A DNA stretch of 64,000 nucleotides from Hydra vulgaris (Eukaryota > Cnidaria > Hydrozoa > Anthoathecata > Hydridae): contig NC_088920.1 in the NCBI RefSeq assembly GCF_038396675.1, positions 65,442,501-65,506,500 on the forward strand, given 5' to 3'. The notes beneath the pieces are model-generated. The model was given only the letters and a program-made list of their open reading frames with translations, did not search any database and had not been told where the DNA came from. Positions 1 to 11,221 of this stretch are shown here, piece by piece. A program made the position numbers and the translations under genes. The first letter of the stretch is position 1, and each line of letters starts with the position of its first letter.

Positions 1-1195
1 TTATTTACAAACGCAACAAAAGGCGCACACACACAAAAAAAGATTAAAAATATATATTATTTGTTATAATCGTTAATAAATATTAAAATCTTGAACAAAA
101 ATCAGAATTATCAAATAGTCGATTGTTAATAAAAATCAAATAATAAAAAAAAACTTGTTTAACAAACAATTTGAATAAATATTTAAATGACTTATAAGTT
201 AAAAAAAGTAAAGAAATAAAAAAGTTATTTGGAATCTCAATATTGTAATTACGCCAGTTAAATCCTGCTAAAGAATATAATTAAAAAAAAATTCTGTTAA
301 AATATATTAGACCAAGAGAAACAGTGTAAAGTATGGTAAAAACTATACCTTATCTGCCATTTATAACAATGTTCAACTCTAGGCTTGTTATAACTTGTAA
401 TCTTTATCGAGTTTTTATGAGTGTTTCATAAAATCGACTTTAAATAGTTTGAGAGGGAAATACCCTTTCTTTATATTGTTTTGAAAAAGTGCACTTTAAT
501 CGTCGAAGAATGAATGTGTTCGTAATATTAATAAACAATATCGATGCATATTTATAAATAAAATAATGGCTATCCATATTTTGACAGATCAAAATATACT
601 TGTGAAATAACTGGTTAATTTCCTTTCCGATTATTTGAAGCCCTTTCGTTCGTAAAACAACAAACTTGTATTTTTTATTAAAATAACAAGCTCAAATAGG
701 TATATACATGAAGATTATCTCAAATTTATTAAACAATTTAAATGCTGAATTGTTTTGTTGATAAAAACCATTAAACAAGAATATTAAGAAATAAACTTTA
801 CACTAATAAATTAAAAACAAAATTAAAAAATTAAAAATAAACTCTAAGTAAAAATACCTCCGCCCTGAAATAATTTGTAATCGACCTAATTTATTTAAAT
901 GCGATGAAACATAAGTAACCTTTATTAGTGGCTTTTAAGTGGGTATTATTAAATAAAAGCAACGAAAAATATTATAACATCCGTGAGCTATTTTCCTGTT
1001 TAATTTAATTTTCGACGTGCAAATCAATGTTTTACAACAACATTTTTTTTACATCGTTAAAGATAATCTTATATCTTTTATAGGAACACAAACGATACAA
1101 AAAAAAGTACACACAAAAATATGAAAAAGATATTTTTGAAAAAGAAAAATAATAACAATATTGTTATTAGTTATTTAGTGTTAAAAAATATTATA
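1..1195. other. AT-rich stretch without a recognisable gene
   Basis: I see no long open frame, RNA gene or repeat boundary here. It is very AT-rich and full of short A and T runs. The stretch ends at the target-site duplication of the hAT element. Confidence 0.5.
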
Positions 1196-1429
1196 TTACA
1201 ATATAACCATGAGCGAGATCTCGTCTCGTTCTCGTTTCTCGTGAGAAATGGGACTTCTCGTGAGAAACGAGAAATCTCTCTCGAGAAAGAAACTCTCGCG
1301 AGAAGTAGAACGAGACTTAAATATTATATTATTTTCCAAATTAAAAATGATTATAATTTACAAAATGCTTAATAATTTGTTTTTTTAATTAATTAATATT
1401 TTGACTCCGTGATTTTAATAAATCTAATA

Positions 1430-1575
1430 AAAAATTTAATTTGTTTTTGACAAAAACAAATTAAATTTTTAATTAGATTTTTAATTAGATTTTTTAATTA
1501 GATTTTTTTTTTAAATCTAATTGAAAAATTTTAATTAGATTTTAAATATTTTTAATTAGATTTTAAATACAAAAA
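1430..1575. repeat. TTTTTAATTAGAT reiterated repeat in hAT leader
   Basis: Several imperfect copies of TTTTTAATTAGATTT stand in a row, with one inverted copy, next to a short inverted repeat (AAATTTAATTTG...CAAATTAAATTT) around 1431-1470. It lies between the left subterminal array and the transposase start, so it belongs to the element. Confidence 0.6.
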
Positions 1576-1657
1576 CATTTTGTATAAAATGGTGCACTTT
1601 CGACACATATTGTTCATATTGAAAAGAAATATTCTTGCCTCATTTCAACGATAAAAA

Positions 1658-3481
1658 ATGTCACCAAGAAAAAACAAAATCTGGAGATATTTTCAAAAAA
1701 CAAGTGACGGTGCTGAATGCAAGGCGTGCAAAAAGTCTTTGAAAATAAAAGATGGAAACACAAGCGGACTTCATCGTCACCTCGAAAAAAAACACAGCCA
1801 AGATTACGTTGAGTATTCTGAAAAAACTGACGACTCTCTTCTTCCTCCTCCTAAGAAGAAACAACGAACCATGGTCGAAATGCTTGAAACAAAGTCCAAA
1901 TACGACAAAGACAATTCCATTCAAAAACAGTTTGACTCTGCAATGCTGGATTACTTTTGCACTGATCTGGCATCCTTTTCAGCAGTCGAAGAAAGAGGTT
2001 TCAAGAAATTGTTTGACATTGCAAACCTTAAACTGAGCCTTCATCACAGAACAACATATTCAAGAAAGCTTTTAATTCGGTCAAGAGAAGTTCAAGCTGG
2101 AATGAAGAGCATAATAACGGAGATTACGCCAAATCTAAAAAGTGCTGCATTTACTTCTGACCTTTGGACTTCAAGAGCTCAGGACAGCTACATCTCTTGG
2201 ACTTTTCATGCTATTGACAAAAATTGGAGACTACATCACTGGACACCCCATGTCCAACAGTTCCCTAGCAGACACACAGGTATTTTAATTGAAGGAAAGC
2301 TGGATTCTTTCTTAGAAGAACTAAATTTGCCTGCTGATTTGCCAATGTACTGCGTGAACAACCAGGCAAGAAACATGAAACTTGCAGTCAAATTGTCAAA
2401 GCGTCTTGACCAATACTTGTGCAACAATCATATTTTGCAATGTGCAGTTCGATACTCATTTGGAATGACTGCTGGAATGGATGATGCGTTGCAAACATGC
2501 AAAGATTTGGCTTCTTTAACTCACCAGTCAACAGTTGCAGCTGAGTTGCTTGAATCAGAATCAGACGCTCAAGGAATCAATTTTAGACAGTTACGCCAAT
2601 CTGTTGACACAAGATGGAATAGTGAACTGGATTGCATGGCTTCTGTCTTACATCTAAAGAGTGCAATTATCAGCTTATGTGCAAATGAAGATATTTTTTC
2701 TTCAAAGACCATCAGTGCATCACAGTGGAAATCAATCGAGGGAGCAGTAGAAATTTTGGCACCACTTAAAGAAGCTACAGAAACGTGGTCGACTGAGTCT
2801 ATTCCAACAATTAACACTGTCGCCGATTCTCTTTATTTAATCCATGACAAAATTGATCAATTTATTGAGACGGATGGAAAAAATGGCTACGGCGTCTTGT
2901 ATGCAAAAATCTTGAAAAGCTGCATTGAGAAAAGATTTCCTCTTTGTCACACTGGAAACTTATTGAGTGCTGCAGCAAACTACTTGAATCCTGCTTTAAA
3001 GGGACTTCACTTGAAGCTCTTCAAAAAATTTCAGACAGCAAAAGAATGGTTAGCCTCACAGGTTAAGGATAATGTTGAGTTCCAAGCTGTTGCCAGAGTC
3101 CTTTCAGCAGATTTGTCCCCTAATTCAAAACTGAAGCGCAAGTTAAACGTCAGACTTGAAACACATGAGCCAACATCTGAACTGAATCCTATTTTGAGCG
3201 AAATGTGCCAGTATGAATATTTCCCTGATGCCAAAAAAGACTTTCCGATTCTTGATTGGTAGAAATTGCATTCAAATACATTGCCAAAACTCTCTTCATT
3301 AGCTAGACAAATTTTAGCTATTCCAGCAAGTTCAACTAAATCAGAGAGAGTTTTTAGCACAGGTGGAAATGTCGTCCGATCATCCAGACACAACTTACAC
3401 CCAGAAAAAGTAGAACAAATCATCTTAATCATAGAAAACATTGTCTTGTTGGAAAAGTTTGGCAAAAAAATTCTGAATTAA
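1658..3481 (+). pseudogene. hAT transposase, BED zinc finger, one in-frame stop
   Basis: The frame opens with ATG at 1658 and reads 534 codons to TAG at 3260-3262. The same frame then continues without a break to TAA at 3479-3481. A BED-type zinc finger is visible at residues 21-46 (C21, C24, H41, H46). The RNase H-like core has FTSDLWTS with D168. The usual VTDNA-type motif reads CVNNQARN at 232-239, so the second catalytic aspartate appears to be asparagine. After the stop comes the C-terminal dimerisation region (LPKLSSLARQILAIPASS, then SERVFSTGG). The stop falls just after ILDW, where hAT proteins often have a second tryptophan; TGG to TAG is one base. With the stop and the D-to-N change the copy is probably inactive. 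Total length of about 608 residues is normal for the family. Confidence 0.9.
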
Positions 3482-3703
3482 TATTTGAAAAAGTTGTTTA
3501 CATTTGACAAATGTCATTTGTGTCTATTTGTCAAAACCATGTTTACATTTTTTTTTTTTTACTTGGATTTTAATAAATTTGTTTTCAAAAATTGTTAAAT
3601 TTCTCGTCTCGTCTCGTTCTCGGTCTCACGAGAAGTACGAACTTCTCGTCTCGGTCTTGTCTTGGTTTGAAAAATCCTAGTCTCGCTCATGGTTATTACA
3701 ATA

Positions 3704-5735
3704 TTATTATATTAAATAAATTTAAAGTTGAAAAAATTTAGTTGCGTTTTATTAAAAATAAATACAAAATAAACTGACGCATGTCTGAAATGTAGTTTAT
3801 ATATTCATTATTGTAATTACTTTTTATTTTACTTTTTTAATAATGTAATTATTTTGTATTGTAATTTTATAATAATTAATTAAAAAAGTAGGGCGTAAGA
3901 TATCGTATAACGTCGCAATACATTTTTGACAAAAATAAAATGTCACATATATAATATTTTATCCAAACATATTATATTATCTTATAACTAAGTTTTATCA
4001 ATTTAGGTTTAATAAATATATTATAAAGCTTAGTTCAAAATTGTGTAACGTTATGGCAGTTAATTCTCATATTGCAACACGCAAAAGATCAAACCCTACT
4101 ACAAGGTATACTTTTTTTTCTACCATATTGTATATTATTTTAGACTGTCAAATTTGTTGATGTAATTAATTTGATAATAAATAAGATATTATAACTTATT
4201 TAATATTAAATTTATTAAGCTACATGACAAATGATAAGTTCTGCATAAAATATTATTGACTAGGAAGACTCAATGGCATTGTTATGTTATTGGCTAGGAA
4301 TATCATTCTGTAGTGAGACCCAATAACCTTTTAACTTTTAAAGTTTGAGAAATTTCACTTTTCCCTCTCTTCGTCTTCTTTTGTGATCGTACCCTGTAGT
4401 AAGAATTTGATTTAGTTCATATCTTGTTGGAGAATGCAACTTGATTCTGAGTTGAATTTTCAGCACTCTGTATTTATTGGTGACCTAATTTGACAATACT
4501 TTATTATAAATATTTTTAGTTTTATACTTAATATATTATATATAATTAGGGGTAGATGAGGCTCGTTAGCCGTGGTGAATGTTGCCACAGCAAAAGGAAC
4601 CTCAAGGTGAAAATCTCACCATGGGTAAGGAAAATTATGATATAAAATCCCCACTATAATGCTGTGTAGTTATGTGATAACTATTACATTTTTATAAATT
4701 GTTTTAATTTTTGTGTGTATTCTAAAATGACATTTAATGCTGTTCAAAACTTTGTAGATTACTCATTTAAAGCAACTTTGTGGGCTGTCACCTTTGCATC
4801 TAGTGAGTTAATGTATGAACAAGTTAATGCAGAAACAGATGCAAATATAAGAAGATGGAAAACAAAGAAAACAAATTATCATGTTATCACATAGTACACA
4901 GATGTTATCACATAAGGTGAGTACAGGTCTTTTTCTGATCACGCCCATCAGTTATTAACTTTATATATAGATATAGATATAGATATATCTATGGTTAGAT
5001 ATTAGATATAGATATATATAGATAAACAATATTTTTTTAAACTTGTATTTTTTATTTTGTACTTCTTTTCATCTGTCGACTTTTTTGTTACATCTTTTTT
5101 TATTAAATACTTATTTACTTTTTTAGCAATCAGAGTATAAAATTAGAAGGCAAATGACTTTTTTTATTTTTTTACATTGTATGTAGTATTGTTTTCTTAA
5201 AATTCTTTAATGATTTAGATAAAAAAAAAACAAATAACACACTAGAAAATCTTGTTGCCAAAATAGTTAGCAACTCTCAAAGTAAGATTTGTTTTAAAAG
5301 TTTGTGATTTAAGATAATTATTAAATAATCATACTATTATTTAAGATTTTATTCGTTTCTTTTCAGCTAAATATGATTCATTAGATTCGTGCTCTTATAG
5401 AAGAAAATATCGACTGATTCGTTAGATTATGTTTGAAGCGTGCTTTTATGGGAGAATCGGTATATAAGTTTGAGGTGTGCTCTTTGTGGATTGAAGCGTG
5501 CTCTTCGTAAGTTGCAGATCTACGACTTTGTACTTATTACTTATTGGATATAAGGAGGATATTTTAACAAAAGTGCAGCTTTTATTACAAATTAAAAATT
5601 TTTATGTCAAGAACTAATATACTGACTAATAAAACCATGTAATTTAATACGTATTAAATATTTCCTCGACGATGAGTTTTTTTCTTTACACGAATCCAAA
5701 CACTTTAATTGTAATTATAAAGCATAATTATTGCT
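3704..5735. other. intergenic, no supported gene
   Basis: No recognisable coding region. It contains a short open frame (4727-4894, 55 codons) with no recognised homology, a GATATA microsatellite near 4962-5025, and small repeated phrases such as GATTCGTTAGATT and GAAGCGTGCTCTT around 5380-5510. Confidence 0.4.
4962..5025. repeat. (GATATA)n-like microsatellite
   Basis: Imperfect tandem ATAGATATAGATAT units. Confidence 0.8.
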
Positions 5736-5955
5736 TAAATATTACGTGCCAAAATTAACGTAAAAAGCACGTCTTTTGGACAGTTTATGGGGACCAAAAA
5801 GTCACCTAAATATCACGTGCCAAAAGTAACGTGAAAAACACGTCCATAAATCACGTGAATTAGTCATTTCATGGGGACCAAAAAGTCACCTAATTGTCAC
5901 ATGCCAAAATAACGTGAAATTCACGTTTTTGTCACGTCGCTGTGCCTACTGGGTA
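5735..5955. repeat. imperfect tandem repeat with CACGTG-type palindromes
   Basis: The phrases 'CACGTGCCAAAA...AACGTGAAA', 'GGGGACCAAAAAGTCACCTAA' (first 20 bases shared) and 'TCACGT' recur two to three times at roughly 90-bp spacing. The end CTACTGGGTA near 5947 resembles a transposon terminus, but I found no matching inverted copy, so I call it only a repeat. Confidence 0.55.
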
Positions 5956-6039
5956 AACTTAACAGTTACTTAAGAATATAAAATAATATTAAAACATTAG
6001 TAGATTTATCACAGAATAAAATAAAAATTTAAAAATTAG

Positions 6040-6784
6040 AAACATCCATTCGTTTAGTTTTAAATTCTCTTAGGTTCTTACTCTGGCGAACAGCGAATGG
6101 GAGACTTTTATATAAAATTACTCCTTGGTAAAAGAAACCTTTTTTCGTAGATTCAAGCTTTACTTTAGGTATGGTCACTGATATTTCATTGTTTCTTGTG
6201 TTTGCTGAATGACAAATTGCCTTAAAACTGTTAGAAAAAACACATGAACCAAGTTCTTTCTTTAAGATCTTAAAAACGCAAGTTACAGCTTTTTTTCTTT
6301 AACTTCTTTAAAATGCGGCAAATTTATATTAACGTTTGAAATTTTATTTGCATTTAATATTATTTGGTTTATTCTACTATATAAACGGTTGATGCGGTAT
6401 AATTGCGTTGCAGTGTGTTTTACGTTGATTAAACCACAGTAAGTAAAAATTGGCAAGATCTATTGCTAAACCTTTTTGAAGGTTTAGCAATAAATCGTTT
6501 ATTTCAAACCATTTTGATATCCCGTTTAAGTTTTCAAGTAGTTTTTCCTCTATTAATTGAATGCCATTATCTGCTACAAAAATAACTGTGTACTTGATAA
6601 TCGCATACTTGATAATCGAGCTATGTTTTAAAACGTCTGAAACATCATTAAATTCGGTCAAAAATAACAAAGGTCCAAGAATTGAACCTTGCGGAACTCC
6701 TCTTGTGATTTCATGAGACCCAGACACTTTCCCATCATACACGACATACTGGGTTCTGTTAAATAGATAATCCTCAGTGTTCAA
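6040..6784 (-). pseudogene. non-LTR reverse transcriptase fragment (CR1/jockey-like)
   Basis: The minus strand near 6784-6640 encodes RT palm motif [15 protein letters not shown]. The following catalytic box is decayed (VADN instead of YADD-like). Further downstream, about 6300-6050, another frame encodes the family's C-terminal signature (KGFFYQGVILYKSLPFAVR and LREFK). The endonuclease and most of the RT fingers are missing, and the pieces lie in different frames, so this is a 5'-truncated dead LINE. Confidence 0.85.
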
Positions 6785-7150
6785 AAATTATGACCATATA
6801 AAATTTGCAACCCCCTCAAATTGTGGGGGCTTTAAACTTTATATGGTCATATTTTTTAAACGCTAAAATATTTTACTTTGAAATTTAAAATGGATTTATG
6901 AATATAAGTCTAGTTGAAAATAGTTCGAAAAATATTTCATCAATTTGTTGCTCTCACGTTTGGGACAGAGGGGCTAAAATTTTGAGGCTTTTTTTGTTTC
7001 CCCGGCTCCAATTATCGTAGTTTCTTGAAAAGCATTCTTATTTAACATAACTATGAACATATAAATGTTTGGAGTTTACTCCATATCTGGAAGTTAGGTA
7101 TCTCGAAGATCAAAAAATGATGGCGCCACCCCTGTCTGTGTTTATGCGTT
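6785..7150. repeat. dispersed repeat, copy 1
   Basis: Starts with TTATGACCATATAAA, followed by a GGGGG-cored inverted repeat (ACCCCCTCAAATTGTGGGGGCT). It shares ordered blocks with 20275-20800, including AACATAACTATGAACATA and AGTTTGGAGTT. The function is unknown; no coding frame is apparent. Confidence 0.6.
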
Positions 7151-8634
7151 TGAGTTTTTCAGTTCAATTTAAAAACATCTATTAATATTGTTACTAATAC
7201 AATATATTGTTAGTAAACAATAAAGTTTGAAATCAAAATCACATGCTATGTTATTTGATTTATATTTCCACTTTTATTTTTTCGAGTCAGTGAATACGCT
7301 GAAAAATCGCTTGGAACAAATTTAAATAGATAAATTACAAAACTAAACACAAATTTTAAAAATGATGATAAGGTTCAGTGTTTGCTGTGCGAGGCCTGGA
7401 ACATAAAGGAGCAAGATCAAAACAGTTGTTTGCAGTTTCTTAAGCAATCCTTAAATAAATACTTTTGTTAATTTAAATATGATCCAAACTTAGAAGCATG
7501 TTCTAAAAAATAATTTTTTTTGAGAATATGCTTAATAAATAAAATACATCGAGTTTTCTGCAAGAAAGCAATATAAAAAAGACCGGGAGAATTAATTTGA
7601 AAAGGCTGACAATCTAAACTTCAACTTCCATCGTTATCAGTTTTTTATTCATACTTGGATTTCAAATGAAAACTTTTTTAGGTATAGTTCAAAAAAACAG
7701 TAAAAAGCCAAATAAAGAGACCATCACCGATTTATTACATAATTCATCACATTATGGTGGTGTTAGGAACAAAAATAGAGAAATAAACTATACATTTTAA
7801 GAAAAGTTTTGTATGCACATATGTATTTGTGAATAAAACTATAAACAAAATGTAAAAGTATACTATTTTGCTCTTTACGTTTTTTAACTGATTTATGCAT
7901 TTAACTGATTTATGCATGTTAAGTGATTTATGCATCTGCATTTGTTTAAGAATAATATACATACATATATACATATAAACAAGTCACTAGACTTTTATGA
8001 AATGTTATGTTTTATTAGACTATTCTAACTAGTGATGTCATGGCTATTCTAAAAGATTCCTAAATAAGCTCTGAGGAATTTAAAATTGTTTTTTTTTTGT
8101 TTTTTTTATAGCGGATTTTAATAAAGATGTTTTGTAACATGTGTTAGCTAAAACATTTAATTTTTTTAATTTTTTTGCTACACGTAGTCCACGCGAACTA
8201 CCCTGTGTAAGTATAGTGTGGTAATTGTATGACTGACATATGTTTCCACACGTAGCCTCAATTTTCAAGATTTTATACAGTTATAATGCATTATAAAGGT
8301 TTGATGGCTGAGCAAAGTGTGTACAAAAATATTATGAGTGATGACTTGAACACGAGTCTCCCTCACGCAACTTCCAGTTTTTTTTTGTTTTTTTTTCAGT
8401 TTACAATGTTAGTCGTGATACAATAAAATAAACTATTAAAAGTACTTTACAAATTTATATATACAAAGCGTGATAACAGTGTAAACTAGGTTTCCGAAAG
8501 AAGATCACTAAGATCTTATCACCGGAACCTTAAAAACAATATTAAACAAATTAATTTACAAATACCTTGTAAAGTATACGTTACAATAAAGTAGAATATA
8601 TATATAGAATTTTTTGCATAAGCAAAACAATAAA
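7151..8634. other. intergenic, no supported gene
   Basis: AT-rich sequence with scattered short frames that match nothing I know. It contains the 17-bp tandem repeat at 7884-7935. Confidence 0.4.
7884..7935. repeat. 17-bp tandem repeat, three units
   Basis: Three near-identical units of TTAACTGATTTATGCAT. Confidence 0.85.
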
Positions 8635-9475
8635 ACATGTCCCAGAAAAAATCTGCGCGTGTTCTGATGTGGTGTTTACGGAAACCGTGCATCATTTTAA
8701 ATAGCTAATTGTTTTAAAATGTCATTGTATTAGTGTTATTCAAAAGTTTAAACAACTCTGTTATTTAAACAATTAGTTTTAATAAAATGTCATTAAATCA
8801 AGATAAGAAGCGAGAAATAATTTTGCATTTTCTCGTTGAAAAATCCTGGTTTATAAAACAAAACAATTTCTAAAGAGTTGCAGGTTGCTTTGAGAACAGT
8901 GCAGAGCGTTGTGAAACGATTTTAGGACGCTGGTACAACCAAAAGGAAATCAGGAAGTGAAAGAAAAAAATGTTTTGTTTGGCGAGATCTAGGTAAACAA
9001 GTGAAAGATTCCTTAGACAGAAAACCGGAGATTTCTGTTCGAACTTTAGCGAATAAATTCAAAACAAGTGTTTCCACTATACAAAGAGTGAAGACAAATT
9101 GTGGTTATAAATCTTACAAAAAGAAAAAAGTTCCTCGTTGTGAAGAAAAGTAAAAAAATGTCACAATTCGTTATTCAAAGCTGCTCTATCAAAAATTATG
9201 TGCCAAAATATCTTGTTTGATTATTGACGATGAAAATTATTGTGCTGCATATTTCCGACCTCTTCCAGGACACCTTCATCTCCAGGACACCATATATTAC
9301 TCAGCAATTAATCGCAAGAAACTGAATTCCAGTTGTAAATGCATTGGAATGCAAAAATTTGCTAAAAAATTCTTAGTTTAGCAAGCAATTTGTGAATGTG
9401 GTGAAAGAAGCTCTTGTTTTGTGACTACGGGAACAATTAACACCAAAATATGCGCAGATTTTTTCTCGTACATGA
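8635..9475 (+). mobile_element. internally deleted Tc1/mariner-type element
   Basis: The left end CATGTCCCAGAAAAAATCTG (from about 8636) is matched in inverted orientation by GCGCAGATTTTTTCTCGTAC (from 9452), with two mismatches over about 23 bp. Between the ends is a broken transposase whose last third is missing; the right TIR follows directly after the coding text near 9450. This is the structure expected of an internally deleted, non-autonomous derivative. The exact outer borders and a TA duplication are not certain. Confidence 0.7.
8787..9450 (+). pseudogene. Tc1/mariner-type transposase remnant, C-terminus lost
   Basis: Starts at ATG 8787 (MSLNQDKKREII) and runs through several stops and frameshifts. 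A helix-turn-helix region is visible (PEISVRTLANKFKTSVSTIQ). The first catalytic block reads SCLIIDDENYCAAYFRPLPG, and a later block reads QAICECGERSS then FVTTGTIN. Related blocks occur in the element at 33836-35142, so both appear to belong to one transposase lineage. The second and third catalytic acidic residues are absent because the sequence jumps to the right terminal repeat. Confidence 0.8.
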
Positions 9476-9599
9476 CTTATAAGCAACATATGTACATGTA
9501 AAAACAATATAAATAGTTGTAAACAACAAAATTTAGAGAAAAATGATAAAAATCCAAAATAAAGTTAAAAAATAGATAAATTAGTAATACTGTAAAATA

Positions 9600-9975
9600 T
9601 TATCGAGGGAAAAAATTTAATTTTTATTTTATTTTTAAAAAGACTAAAAGAACTTGGTCGATCGAAATCATAATTTGGTAAAACAAGTTTATTCCATAGG
9701 TGCGGTGCTCGATAGGCAAGACAAAATTGATTAAAATTTGTTTGACAAAAAGGTTCGTTAAATAAAATACTGTCGAATCAAATTTTTTAATTACCCAAAC
9801 ATGTTTCTCCGCGAACCGGCCTTGTTCGCCAAGATTAGTATTTTGGAGTTTAAGAGTTGAGAGAGGGTTGTAACCACAAATAAACTTTTCCTCTTCGACT
9901 GTGGTTGTAATCTTGTCCTTGGGGAGGCGAATAACAATAAAATAATAATAGTGATAAACCTTTTTAATCAAGGAC
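9600..9975 (-). pseudogene. non-LTR reverse transcriptase, C-terminal tail
   Basis: On the minus strand one frame reads ILFNEPFCQTNFNQFCLAY and then RAPHLWNKLVLPNY, followed by SSFSLFKNKIK. This is the typical end of CR1/jockey-like RT proteins (YRAPxLWNxLP...F..LFK). The 115-codon open frame that overlaps it is in another frame and is a shadow. The upstream RT domain is not present. Confidence 0.75.
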
Positions 9976-10379
9976 GTATTAATAGATAAATTATACCCAA
10001 GCTTTACGCAAATGCTGCCAAAAGGTTGTGAATAAATACACGTAGTATAACAATAGTTGTGAGGTTCCTTAGGGCTCTATTTTAGGGCTATTGTTGTTTC
10101 TACTGTCCATAATGGGCTAAAATTTGGCCAAAAAAAAAATCAACTACCAGGTAACCGGTAACTTAGACATTTTCAAAACTTTTCTGAAATACACAATATA
10201 AGTATAGAGCTCAAAGAAATTTTAAACTGAAAACATGTTTTTATACTTTTTATTTACACTACTTAATAATACACTAATAAAAATATATTGAAAATTAATA
10301 CAAATATAATAAAAATACAGAAGTAATAAAAATAAGATTGATTCATTTTAAAAAGAAAATAAATAACATTATTTTCAAT
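9976..10379. other. flank of decayed hAT, no gene
   Basis: Contains GGGCTC-type phrases near 10070-10135 that could be the worn 3' end of the hAT copy whose coding remains start at 10380. I could not find a matching end on the far side. Confidence 0.3.
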
Positions 10380-11221
10380 GTATCATCTTTTTGAAAATAT
10401 GCTCGCAAGAAGCATAAACCGTCAATACTTCTGTCGCTTAATTGTGATCTTATTTTCAGAGAAGGCACGTTCTGCTTCAACACTTGTTGGGCAAACGGTC
10501 AAGAGTTGATCATATAAATTTTTAAATATTTTTTACGAATATTTTCTTCTCGCAATAAGTTATTTTTTTCCTCACAATACTTGCAATATATTCCTGTACT
10601 TCTTCTTAGTTTTTTTTTTCAAATATAAGTTTTTTGTTGATATCTAATCGAAGCTATTCTTTTAACAATTTATACATACCTCAGTATTTAATTTTTGGAG
10701 TGGCAATAAAGGTAAATCGACTGCCAGAACTTCAGCTACATTGTTAACTGACAACATTTTCATTACGATTGTTAGAAATACGTTCAATTAACTCAATAGT
10801 TGATTTAGTTAAATTTAGTTTTACTCATTTTATTAAATATTCTGTAATCGTCAATATTACTGCTATTCAAACTGTTCGGGTCTTTCAACCTTTCCTTTAT
10901 TCGTAATATTAGTTCATTCTTAGGTTCGTTGCTTAATAAAGTGTTTTCCTGAGTTCGTTTGTTTAACATAAATTGTAATAATGTATCAGCTATGTAAAGA
11001 TTAACATCTAATGCATGTAATTATAAACTCTATATCAATTAGACTTTTTCGTATAGGATTTCTAACTTTATAAAAACACTCAACACTGTTAGGCTACTCT
11101 AACCGGTTTGAGTGTGAAAAATATTAACTCAATTTCCCTTTGATATTTTTCTGCAGTATTTGATATTTCGTTGGTGATATGCAAAGTATTTAAACAATTT
11201 TGCGAATCTTTTCATCAGCAG

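Larger units (their letters stand above)
1204..3695 (+). mobile_element. hAT DNA transposon with TIRs and 8-bp target duplication
   Basis: The ends are perfect 15-bp inverted repeats, TAACCATGAGCGAGA at 1204-1218 and its complement at 3681-3695. Both sides carry the 8-bp direct repeat TTACAATA (1196-1203 and 3696-3703), the target duplication length expected of hAT elements. Inside each end lies a dense set of TCTCGT / CTCGTGAGA motifs (about 1215-1318 and 3600-3685), partly palindromic, which look like subterminal transposase binding sites. The single gene encodes a BED-finger hAT transposase. Intact ends with only light coding damage suggest a fairly young copy. Confidence 0.93.

Noticed and set aside
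1121-1372. 83-codon frame across the left end of the hAT element
   Set aside because: It runs through the TIR and subterminal motifs; no protein character.
4550-4640. GC-richer patch with small hairpins resembling an RNA gene
   Set aside because: No A/B boxes, no tRNA or snRNA fold, no terminator in the right place.
4727-4894. 55-codon ORF beginning MTFNAVQNFVDYSF
   Set aside because: It reads somewhat like protein, but it is short, with no recognised homology, splice sites or neighbours.
8080-8268. 62-codon minus-strand ORF
   Set aside because: No recognisable motif; lysine-rich from T-rich DNA. Could be an old transposon piece but not supportable.
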